Part shown: positions 8,025-14,606 of the stretch, piece by piece | How the letters are laid out: each line of letters starts with the position of its first letter | Numbering within the stretch: the first letter of the stretch is position 1 | NCBI GenBank assembly: GCA_963621885.1 | Contig: CAVFFT010000034.1 | Location: 1-44,326, forward strand | Source of the DNA: UMGS1519 sp963621885 | Lineage (GTDB): Bacteria > Actinomycetota > Coriobacteriia > Coriobacteriales > Eggerthellaceae | Direction of reading: 5' to 3' | DNA length: 44,326 nucleotides | Position numbers and translations under genes: made by a program | Notes under the pieces: model-generated | The model's database searches: none | Told to the model about the DNA's origin: nothing | The model's input: the letters and a program-made list of their open reading frames with translations, nothing else

Positions 8025-8376
8025 CCGTCCCAAGGGATACGATTCATTGGACTATAATTGCGGGCATTGAGGGCAACCGGACGCCTGTGGCTGATTCTGC
8101 GCTTATGCCATCCTGGTCGTTTCGTTTTCCCGAATATTTCACCCGGAGCCAAGCGAAGGGTGGCGTTCACGTTTCTGCGACGTGTTCGCATTTCTGCGAC
8201 ATTGAGTGGCGATGGCTATGTGCGCCAATGTGCGGCTTCGGCTGAAGCTGCACCACGCGTTCGCCGCTCATGCTTACACACCAAGAGAAAGAGTTTACGC
8301 ACCAAAGGCAAAAGCGAGTGGCTGGTAGTTCGCTTGGTCTGGTGGTGCATTTGCCTTCGCGTGAAGGGAGCGACCG
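8025..8376 (+). promoter_or_regulatory. Gene-free leader before the reductase operon
   Basis: This 352-base stretch has no credible gene. It holds a TATAAT at 8053-8058 without a clear -35, a GGGCAACCGGACGCC stretch near 8069, a near-repeat of TTTCTGCGACRT at about 8174 and 8190, and two copies of TTACRCACCAA at 8274-8284 and 8295-8305. The last pair is 21 bases apart, two helical turns, which suggests a regulator bound on one DNA face. I recognise no named riboswitch here. Confidence 0.4.
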
Positions 8377-9651
8377 ATGGCAGACAATCATGAAATGTGG
8401 AAAAACCTGGGTATGGATCTTGAAACGCACGACCTGCTCTGTGCTGCTCTTCCCACAGCATTCAGCGATGTGTATTTGAGCCAGGAAAATCGTCCGGAGG
8501 GGATGGCGTTTTACGATTTCGTCGTTTCCGACATCCATGGTATCCGACCCGCGGAGCTCATCGAGCTTCAGAAAGCGGGTGGCAAAGTGTTCGGAACCTT
8601 CTGCGTGTATGTTCCCGATGAGGTGGTAATCGCATGTGGTGGCGCTGTCACCGGCTTGTGCGGCGGCTCGCAATTCTGGGTTCCCGAAGGTGAAAAGGTG
8701 CTGCCTGCCGATACCTGCCCGCTGGTCAAGGCTTCGCTGGGCGCGCATTTTGGCAAGACCTGCCCGTATTTCAGCGTTGCCGATGTGTATGTTGGGGAAA
8801 CAACCTGCGATGCCAAGAAGAAGGCTTACGAGATTCTGGGTGCCGACAAGCACACTTACGTCATGGACATGCCCCAGATGAAGCGCGCCAAGGACGTTGA
8901 GAAGTGGACGGGTGAAATTGCCGAGTTCGCTCGTGAGGTTGAGCGTGTGACCGGCAACGAGCTTACCGCAGAGAAGCTCGCCGAAGCCATCAAGATTGTC
9001 AACGCCAAGCGCCGCGCGCTGGCGCGTGTGTTCGCGGCGACCAAGAACAAGGACTGCATTCCGATTTCCGGCAAGGACCGCCTGCTCATGACGCAGATCG
9101 CGTTCTTCGACGATCCGGAGCGTTGCGCCCAGAAGGCCAACGAGCTTGCCGACGAGCTCGAGCAGCGCATTGCCGACGGAGTGAGCGTGTTCCCCGCGGG
9201 CACCAAGCGCATCCTGATTACCGGCACGCCCATGGCCATTCCCAATTGGAAGCTCCATCACCTCATCGAGACCAGCGGCGCAGCCGTGGTTTGCGAGGAG
9301 ATGTGCACGGGAACGCGCTACTTCGAGCATCTGGTCGACGAAACTCAGACCACTCTCGAAGGCCAGTTCCAGGCCCTTTCCGAGCGCTATATGAAGAACA
9401 ATTGCGCTTGCTTCACGCCTAATCCCGGTCGAATCGACGACATCATCCGTCTGGCTCGTGAATACCAGGTTGATGGCGTGATCGATGCCAACCTGAAGTT
9501 CTGCACGACCTATAACGTGGAGAAGTCCTCGGTTGCTGCCGCGCTTGAGGCGGAGGGCATTCCTTGCCTTGACCTGGAAACCGACTACACCGACAACGAT
9601 GCCGAACAGCTGCGTACGCGCATTCAGGCATTTGTCGAGATGCTTGGCTAG
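8377..9651 (+). CDS. 2-hydroxyacyl-CoA dehydratase-superfamily reductase (YjiM / double-cubane-cluster protein type)
   Basis: This 424-residue protein belongs to the HgdB/BcrC/YjiM superfamily. Visible cysteines include FCVYVPDEVVIACGG, DTCPLVKAS and GKTCPYF in the N-terminal half and CEEMCTG in the C-terminal half. The sequence TPMAIPNWKLHHLIE is characteristic of stand-alone YjiM-like members. That subgroup was shown to hold a double-cubane [Fe8S9] cluster and to be re-energised by an ATP-driven activase. The activase gene follows 60 bases downstream. No CoA-transferase or second dehydratase subunit is present, so it is not a normal hydroxyacyl-CoA dehydratase. The physiological substrate is unknown. 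Its position inside a selenium gene set suggests reduction of a selenium or sulfur compound, which is inference. The ATG at 8377 has GAAGGGAG upstream. Confidence 0.85.
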   Translation: MADNHEMWKNLGMDLETHDLLCAALPTAFSDVYLSQENRPEGMAFYDFVVSDIHGIRPAELIELQKAGGKVFGTFCVYVPDEVVIACGGAVTGLCGGSQFWVPEGEKVLPADTCPLVKASLGAHFGKTCPYFSVADVYVGETTCDAKKKAYEILGADKHTYVMDMPQMKRAKDVEKWTGEIAEFAREVERVTGNELTAEKLAEAIKIVNAKRRALARVFAATKNKDCIPISGKDRLLMTQIAFFDDPERCAQKANELADELEQRIADGVSVFPAGTKRILITGTPMAIPNWKLHHLIETSGAAVVCEEMCTGTRYFEHLVDETQTTLEGQFQALSERYMKNNCACFTPNPGRIDDIIRLAREYQVDGVIDANLKFCTTYNVEKSSVAAALEAEGIPCLDLETDYTDNDAEQLRTRIQAFVEMLG

Positions 9652-9711
9652 AAAGGCCTTGCCGGGTGGGCCGTTGCGCCCGCCCGGCTTTCGTTTGAGC
9701 GGAGAGGGGTC

Positions 9712-10470
9712 ATGCGAGGGATTGGAATCGATATCGGTTCAACCGCGATGAAGGTTGCCACGGTTGATGAGCTGGGAAGCGTTGTCGACTTGTGGATGAA
9801 TCCGACCGGCTTCAGCAGCGTTGAGGCCGCCCATGTCGCTATGGCGCACCTTGAAGAGGCGGGCTTGCTTGCCCAAGAACATTTCGTGGTTGCTACGGGA
9901 TACGGTCGCAATGCCGTTTCGTATGCTGACAAGGTTGTGACCGAAATCACGTGCCATGGAAAAGGTGCCGCGCATCTCTTTGGCCCCGATGGCGCCGTGA
10001 TAGACGTCGGTGGCCAAGACACGAAGGTCATTTGGCTTTCCGGCGGTGTGGTGAAGAAGTTCCTGATGAACGACAAATGCGCTGCGGGGACGGGGCGCTT
10101 TTTGGAGATCATGGCCGACAGGCTTGCGGTAAGTCAGTCCGAATTGGCCGATTTGGCGCGCGTTGGGAAGCCCACCACGATTTCGAGCATGTGCACGGTG
10201 TTCGCCGAGAGCGAGGTCATTTCCCTTGTTGGAAGAGGGGAGCCGCGTGAAAACATTGCTCGGGGCGTGATTGATTCGGTTGTCGGCCGCGTCGCCTCTC
10301 TGGCAACGGGCACGAAAGGGATGACCGTTTATCTTACTGGCGGCCTTTGCTCCAACGAGTTTATTGTCGAGCGGCTTTCTTCCGCTCTTGGCACGACGGT
10401 GAAAACCTGTCCTGAAGCGCGCTATGCTGGCGCTATTGGGGCTGCTCGTATTGCGGCAGGTGTTGCGTAA
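9712..10470 (+). CDS. ASKHA-family activator ATPase of the YjiM-type reductase (HgdC/YjiL-like)
   Basis: This 252-residue activase shows the phosphate-binding IGIDIGSTAMK start and VIDVGGQDTKV. The two cysteines that bridge the dimer's [4Fe-4S] cluster appear in NDKCAAGTGRF (Cys123) and SSMCTVFAESEV (Cys161). The family uses ATP hydrolysis to inject a low-potential electron into its partner reductase, here the gene directly upstream. The ribosome site AGAGGGG precedes the ATG. Its stop overlaps the next ATG (TAATG), so the downstream DUF3343 gene is translationally coupled to it. Confidence 0.93.
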   Translation: MRGIGIDIGSTAMKVATVDELGSVVDLWMNPTGFSSVEAAHVAMAHLEEAGLLAQEHFVVATGYGRNAVSYADKVVTEITCHGKGAAHLFGPDGAVIDVGGQDTKVIWLSGGVVKKFLMNDKCAAGTGRFLEIMADRLAVSQSELADLARVGKPTTISSMCTVFAESEVISLVGRGEPRENIARGVIDSVVGRVASLATGTKGMTVYLTGGLCSNEFIVERLSSALGTTVKTCPEARYAGAIGAARIAAGVA

Positions 10471-10733
10471 TGCCTGCGAAGGATGCTTGCTATGTGCTCG
10501 TCCGCACGAGTACCGAGGCTTTCGATTTGTATGAGCGCATAAGGGATGCGGGCGTGCCAGCGCGCGTTGCCCCCGCCCCTCATGGCATGCAGGCGTGCTG
10601 CGGAACTTCGGTGATGCTTGAGCCTGCCGATGTGGAGCGCGCGCGTGCCGTTATTGACGAGGCGCCGTATCCCATTGAGCGGATTGTGCGCGTCGCGGGA
10701 GCGGTCGATCCCGGACGCGACAAGTTCTGCTGA
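10470..10733 (+). CDS. DUF3343 putative Se/S carrier-like protein, copy 1
   Basis: This 87-residue protein resembles the DUF3343 family, annotated as putative Se/S carrier-like. It has a ferredoxin-like beta-alpha-beta opening (ACYVLVRTSTEAFDLYERIRDAGV) followed by the cysteine motif APHGMQACCGTSVML and ends in an unusual C-terminal Cys. The ATG overlaps the activase TAA in TAATG, coupling the two. The same family occurs twice more in this locus with AGCG motifs, and here the motif is ACCG. The function as a carrier is proposed for the family, not proven. Confidence 0.8.
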   Translation: MPAKDACYVLVRTSTEAFDLYERIRDAGVPARVAPAPHGMQACCGTSVMLEPADVERARAVIDEAPYPIERIVRVAGAVDPGRDKFC

Positions 10734-10835
10734 GAAGGTCTTGCTTTCGATGTTGCTGGCGTTCTTACCGTTTCTCGGACAAGGCTCACCATTTTGGGCT
10801 ATCCGGATGAGGTCTTGTGGGGTAGGGTTGTTTTC

Positions 10836-11048
10836 ATGATCATTGTTGCTTTCCATACCACGGCTGACGCATTCGGGTTTGAAGAGGTCGCCAAACGCCA
10901 CGGCCTCGAAGGTCGCCTGGGCACTATCCCGCGGAGCATTTCTGCTGGTTGCGGCTTTGCCTGGCTTGTCGAGCATGGCTCGGAAGAAGAGCTTCAGCGG
11001 TTCATCGCCGAAGAGGGGCTTGAGTGCGAAGGGATATACGAGCAATGA
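10836..11048 (+). CDS. DUF3343 putative Se/S carrier-like protein, copy 2
   Basis: This 70-residue protein starts MIIVAFHTTADAFGFEEVAKRHGL and carries the conserved RSISAGCGFAWLV motif, the cysteine signature of the DUF3343 family. The ATG at 10836 is preferred over the in-frame TTG at 10794 because GGGGTAGG lies upstream and the sequence then begins at the first beta-strand, as in its paralogs. Its stop overlaps the glycosyltransferase start in ATGA (11045-11048), so the two proteins are made in a coupled fashion. Confidence 0.8.
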   Translation: MIIVAFHTTADAFGFEEVAKRHGLEGRLGTIPRSISAGCGFAWLVEHGSEEELQRFIAEEGLECEGIYEQ

Positions 11049-12253
11049 GAATCCTGAATGTCACCGCTCAAAAGCCGGATAGTACAGGAAGCGGCGTGTA
11101 TCTTGCCGAAATGGTGCGTTGCGAAGTCGAGGCTGGTCATGCTGCGGCGGTTATCTGCGGCATTGCGCCTGATGATCCGCTGCCGTTTCCAGCTGGTGTA
11201 AGTGCCTATCCGGTTCTCTTCGAGACGGACGAGCTGCCGTTTCCCGTGTGTGGCATGTCGGACGAAATGCCTTACCAGGCCACGCGCTATCGCGATATGG
11301 ACGAGCGGATGGTTTCTTGCTTCCGCGCCGCTTTTGCGAAGAGGATTGAGCGGGCGGTGGCGGAATTCCGTCCTGATGTGGTGGTGTGCCACCATTTGTA
11401 TCTGCTCACTTCTTTGGTGCGAAGCCTGATTTCCGATATTCCGGTGTTTGCCATTTGTCATTCGACCGATCTTCGCCAAATGCGCTCGCACGGCCTTGAG
11501 CGCGACGCCATTATCGAGGGCATTTGTTCGCTGACGGGCGTCTTCGCCCTGCATAGCGAACAGCGTGGCGAGATCGTCGATATGTACGGATGCGAACCGT
11601 CCCGCGTTCAGGTATTGGGTACCGGATACAACTCCTCTGTGTTCAAGGCTCCTGCTTCGCGACCGCAGGAAGACGACAGGCTTTCCCTTCTCTATGTTGG
11701 CAAGATCTGGGAGAAGAAGGGCGTCGGGTGTCTGCTTGATGCCATTGACCAGGTTCAGGTTTCCGGGAAAAAGGCGAAGCTTCGCCTGGTGGGCGGCCAT
11801 AATAACGCCGCCGAATACGAGCGCTTTACTCAGCAAGCAGCCGCTTGCAAGACGGACGTTGAATTTGCCGGCCGCCTTGAAACGCGTGAATTGGCACGAG
11901 CCTATCAGAGCGCCGATATCTTCGTGCTTCCGTCCTTTTTTGAGGGATTGCCCTTGGTCGTGGTTGAGGCGCTCGCCTGCGGGTGCCGTGTCGTCGTGAG
12001 CGATCTGCCGGGCATTCGTCCATGGCTTGAAGGTCATGTTCCCGATGCGCCGGTGGTGTTCGTGCGTCCGCCACGCATGCGCACGGCCGACGATCCCTAT
12101 CCCGAAGAGCTGGATCCGTTCTCCGAGCGCATTGCGCGCGCCATCGAAGAGGCGGCGTGCTTGGCTCCGTATGAAGGCGACATGCATTCGCTTACCTGGG
12201 AAGGGCTCACGGCTCGTTTCGTTTCCTTCGTTCGCCCATTTTGTGAGGGGTGA
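11045..12253 (+). CDS. GT4-type glycosyltransferase inside the selenium locus
   Basis: This 402-residue GT-B enzyme shows an N-terminal acceptor domain (TAQKPDSTGSGVYLAEMVR), a second Rossmann domain (LLYVGKIWEKKGVGCLLDAI) and the nucleotide-sugar motif FFEGLPLVVVEALACG with the family EX7E arrangement. There is no signal peptide or membrane helix. It overlaps the upstream DUF3343 gene by four bases and is followed within five bases by the desulfurase-like gene, so it belongs to the selenium operon rather than to a cell-wall cluster. GT-B enzymes can use selenium nucleophiles: SenB of selenoneine synthesis makes a selenosugar from selenophosphate. Whether this one does so is a hypothesis. A plain sugar or thiol-glycoside role is the alternative. 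Confidence 0.85.
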   Translation: MRILNVTAQKPDSTGSGVYLAEMVRCEVEAGHAAAVICGIAPDDPLPFPAGVSAYPVLFETDELPFPVCGMSDEMPYQATRYRDMDERMVSCFRAAFAKRIERAVAEFRPDVVVCHHLYLLTSLVRSLISDIPVFAICHSTDLRQMRSHGLERDAIIEGICSLTGVFALHSEQRGEIVDMYGCEPSRVQVLGTGYNSSVFKAPASRPQEDDRLSLLYVGKIWEKKGVGCLLDAIDQVQVSGKKAKLRLVGGHNNAAEYERFTQQAAACKTDVEFAGRLETRELARAYQSADIFVLPSFFEGLPLVVVEALACGCRVVVSDLPGIRPWLEGHVPDAPVVFVRPPRMRTADDPYPEELDPFSERIARAIEEAACLAPYEGDMHSLTWEGLTARFVSFVRPFCEG

Positions 12254-12258
12254 TTATC

Positions 12259-13407
12259 TTGATCTATTTCGACAACGCCGCCACCACGCTCATGAAACCG
12301 CCTGAGGTTGCCGATGCCGTCGTGCATGCCATGGCATCCTTCGGTGGCGTGGGAAGGGGAGTGCATCAGGCATCCCTTGAAGCGGGCAGGGCCGTGTTTG
12401 AGGCCCGCCGCGGCGTGGCGCGTCTGCTTGGCGCGCCTTCGTCCTCATGCGTTTCGTTCGCCCTGAACGCCACCATGGCGTTGAACATCGCGCTTCAGGG
12501 TCTGGTGACGCCGGGGTGCACGCTTGTCACCACGGCCGCTTCGCATAATTCCGTATTGCGCCCCCTGAATCGCCTTCGTGATGAACTGGGATGCGTCATT
12601 AAAGTCGCTTCGATCAAGCCCGATGGCAGCCTCGATTTCGACGAATACGAACGCCTGCTTGCGGAAGGCGATGTCCGTTATGTCGCGGCAACCCATGCTT
12701 CGAATCTTACCGGCGATGTCTATGACGCCGCCCGCATGGCCCAGATCGCCCATAAGCATGGGGCCCTGTTCATTCTTGACGCCGCCCAAACCGCTGGCGC
12801 TCTTCCCCTGAACCAGCAGGAGATTGGCGCTGATGTGGTGTGTTTCACGGGGCACAAGAGCCTGTTCGGACCGCAGGGCACGGGCGGCCTTTGCGTTTCG
12901 CCCGATCTTGATATAACGCCTCTCGTGGAAGGCGGGTCGGGAACCCATACGTATGACGAACGTCATCCGCGCTTCATGCCGGAAGCGCTCGAGGCGGGTA
13001 CGATAAACGCCCATGGATTGGCCGGCTTGGCGGCTGGCGTGCGCTATGTTGAAGAGGTGGGCGCCGACACGATTCACGAAAAGGTGTCCCGCCTTGCGTC
13101 CCAGTTCGAAGAGGGCACGAGCAGCATCGCGGGCGTTTCCATTCTTGGCGGTCATGGCGGCATTGATCGAAGCGGAGTCGTTGCCATCGATGTCGAGGAT
13201 GTCGATAACGCCTTACTGGGCGATGCCTTGGCGCGTGATTGGGCTGTTTGCACGCGTGCGGGCGCGCACTGTGCGCCGTTGATGCATCGGGCGCTGGGTA
13301 CCGAAGAGCGGGGAGCGGTGCGATTCAGCTTCTCGTATTTCAATACCGAAGACGAGATAGCCAAGGGCATCGAAGCGCTTAAGGAAAGCGTGAAGGCACT
13401 GAGGTAA
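12259..13407 (+). CDS. Class V PLP enzyme, cysteine desulfurase / selenocysteine lyase-like
   Basis: This 382-residue protein starts MIYFDNAATTLMKPPEV, the usual start of the cysteine-desulfurase-related group. The PLP aspartate lies in FILDAAQTAGALP, the PLP lysine in CFTGHKSLFGPQGTGG, and a candidate catalytic cysteine in RAGAHCAPLMHRALG near the C-terminus. Such enzymes strip sulfur from Cys or selenium from selenocysteine. The TTG at 12259 is chosen because GAGGGG lies eight bases upstream and the product then matches the family start; a GTG at 12250 would overlap the ribosome site. Position between the glycosyltransferase and yedF points to a selenium delivery role (inference). Confidence 0.88.
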   Translation: MIYFDNAATTLMKPPEVADAVVHAMASFGGVGRGVHQASLEAGRAVFEARRGVARLLGAPSSSCVSFALNATMALNIALQGLVTPGCTLVTTAASHNSVLRPLNRLRDELGCVIKVASIKPDGSLDFDEYERLLAEGDVRYVAATHASNLTGDVYDAARMAQIAHKHGALFILDAAQTAGALPLNQQEIGADVVCFTGHKSLFGPQGTGGLCVSPDLDITPLVEGGSGTHTYDERHPRFMPEALEAGTINAHGLAGLAAGVRYVEEVGADTIHEKVSRLASQFEEGTSSIAGVSILGGHGGIDRSGVVAIDVEDVDNALLGDALARDWAVCTRAGAHCAPLMHRALGTEERGAVRFSFSYFNTEDEIAKGIEALKESVKALR

Positions 13408-13541
13408 GCGCTTAGATAGGCGGCGGCGCCCGGATGGTCTTGGGCTCCCAAGGTAGGCGATGGCGTTCAGGTAGTCCTGGGCGCTATTCCAGATAAGCAA
13501 TGGCGCTATACTCGGAGCGTCTGATAGGAAAGGAAAAGCAT
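13408..13541 (+). repeat. Spacer with three imperfect repeats before yedF
   Basis: Related units begin near 13415 (GATAGGCGGCGGCGCC), 13452 (GGTAGGCGATGGCGTT) and 13492 (GATAAGCAATGGCGCT), spaced 37 and 40 bases. Linked segments GATGGTCTTGGGCTCCCA and AGGTAGTCCTGGGCGCTA also resemble each other. No gene is seen. It may be a decayed tandem repeat or an RNA-structured spacer. Confidence 0.5.
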
Positions 13542-14138
13542 ATGAAGGAAATTGATGCGCGTGGGCTGCAGTGCCCCAAGCCTCTGATGATGGCGAAGAA
13601 GGAGCTCGATGCCGGTTGCGGGTCGTTGCTGGTGAAGGTGAGCAACGAGGCCGCCGTCTCGAATCTTCAGCATCTGGCGACCCGTATGGGACGTCCTGTT
13701 TCGGTTGAGCAGGAAGACGATTTCTGGAATGTTCAAATCGGCGGAGCCGAGGGTGAAGAGGCGGGCGCGGAAGCCGCTTCTTGCGATTGCGTCGCGCTGG
13801 AGCCCTACGCCGTGTTTGTCGGCAAGGACCACGTGGGCGAGGGCGACGAAACCTTGGGCAAGAGCCTGATGAAGATGGCGCTGTACACCCTTTCCGAGTC
13901 GGGCAATCCGCCCGCGCATTTGCTGTTCATGAACAGCGGCGTAAAGCTGGTTGCCGGTGGTGAACAGGCGATTATCGACAGCGTAAGCTCCCTTATCGCT
14001 CAGGGCACCGAAGTTCTGGTATGCGGAACCTGCCTCGATTTCTACGGGCTGAAAGAGCAGCTTGCGGTGGGCGAGGTTTCCAATATGTATGACATTTTGG
14101 GCCGCATGCAGGGCGCCTCGAAGACCATCACTCTGTAA
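13542..14138 (+). CDS. yedF: Selenium metabolism protein YedF
   Basis: This 198-residue two-domain protein has an N-terminal TusA-like domain (MKEIDARGLQCPKPLMMAKKEL, Cys11 in a CPxP motif) and a C-terminal DsrE-like domain (HLLFMNSGVKLVAGGEQAIIDSVSSL, then EVLVCGTCLDFYGLKEQLAVG). This fusion is the defining architecture of YedF, which tracks with selD across genomes. Both domains keep their cysteines. The ATG at 13542 follows AGGAAAGGA; the frame upstream to 13500 has no ribosome site. The third DUF3343 gene follows two bases after the stop. Its exact chemistry is not established in the literature I know; carrying or reducing selenium is the usual proposal. Confidence 0.93.
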   Translation: MKEIDARGLQCPKPLMMAKKELDAGCGSLLVKVSNEAAVSNLQHLATRMGRPVSVEQEDDFWNVQIGGAEGEEAGAEAASCDCVALEPYAVFVGKDHVGEGDETLGKSLMKMALYTLSESGNPPAHLLFMNSGVKLVAGGEQAIIDSVSSLIAQGTEVLVCGTCLDFYGLKEQLAVGEVSNMYDILGRMQGASKTITL

Positions 14139-14140
14139 TC

Positions 14141-14404
14141 ATGGCGGAATATCTGGTCGCTTTCGGCTCGACCCATGCGGCGCTTTCCTTCGAAGCGGCG
14201 TTTGGCGCCGAGGGGTCGTTGGTTCCCGTGCCGCCCAAGGTGCGTGCGGGTTGCGGGATGGGCTTGCTGTTCCGTCGTCCCGATGACACCCAGGCGGCAG
14301 CGCAGGCGCAAAGCGTCGCGCGCGAGCTCGGCGTCGAAGACCAGATTGACGGCTTGTTTGCAAAGGAACGGGGCGCCTATCGCCCCGTTCCTTTGGTTGA
14401 ATAA
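14141..14404 (+). CDS. DUF3343 putative Se/S carrier-like protein, copy 3
   Basis: This 87-residue protein (MAEYLVAFGSTHAALSFEAAF) carries the motif PPKVRAGCGMGLLF with the family cysteine. It begins two bases after yedF and ends the plus-strand operon. The yedF-DUF3343 pairing is common near selD. Its last codons overlap a 14-bp perfect inverted repeat that probably serves as terminator, so the C-terminal residues KERGAYRPVP are partly dictated by that hairpin. Confidence 0.85.
   Translation: MAEYLVAFGSTHAALSFEAAFGAEGSLVPVPPKVRAGCGMGLLFRRPDDTQAAAQAQSVARELGVEDQIDGLFAKERGAYRPVPLVE
14362..14394. terminator. Perfect 14-bp inverted repeat, probable bidirectional terminator
   Basis: AAAGGAACGGGGCG and CGCCCCGTTCCTTT flank a five-base loop. 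The A-run on one side and T-run on the other let it act on either strand between the converging operon and selD. It lies inside the end of the DUF3343 coding region, and the T-run is short, so efficiency is uncertain. Confidence 0.65.
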
Positions 14405-14606
14405 TAAAGAGGGGAGTCCGCTCCGTCGCGTTCAGCCGGCGACTAGCGGGTACCGGCGCATCAGCCCTTTGCGCTGTTGCCCACATCTTTTCTGCCGCGC
14501 CGTTCAGCCGTGGCTGACGAACGCGCGCCGCAACAGCCGTCACCGAAGGTGGGATTCTCTGACATTCGGCCTTCCCAGCGCGTCTCCCCAGATGGCGCGG
14601 GCTGCA
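14405..14606. other. Convergent spacer with a degraded echo of the selD 3' end
   Basis: No gene is seen. A 22-base stretch at 14534-14555 (CAGCCGTCACCGAAGGT...) matches the last coding bases of selD at 14608-14629 (CAGCTGTCGCTGAAGGT...) in 18 of 22 positions. This may be a decayed duplication of the gene end or chance. Confidence 0.35.

Noticed and set aside
8053..8130. A c-di-GMP-I (GEMM) type riboswitch suggested by GGGCAACC and GGACGC
   Set aside because: The two conserved blocks abut without the intervening P1b hairpin, and no tetraloop receptor is visible.
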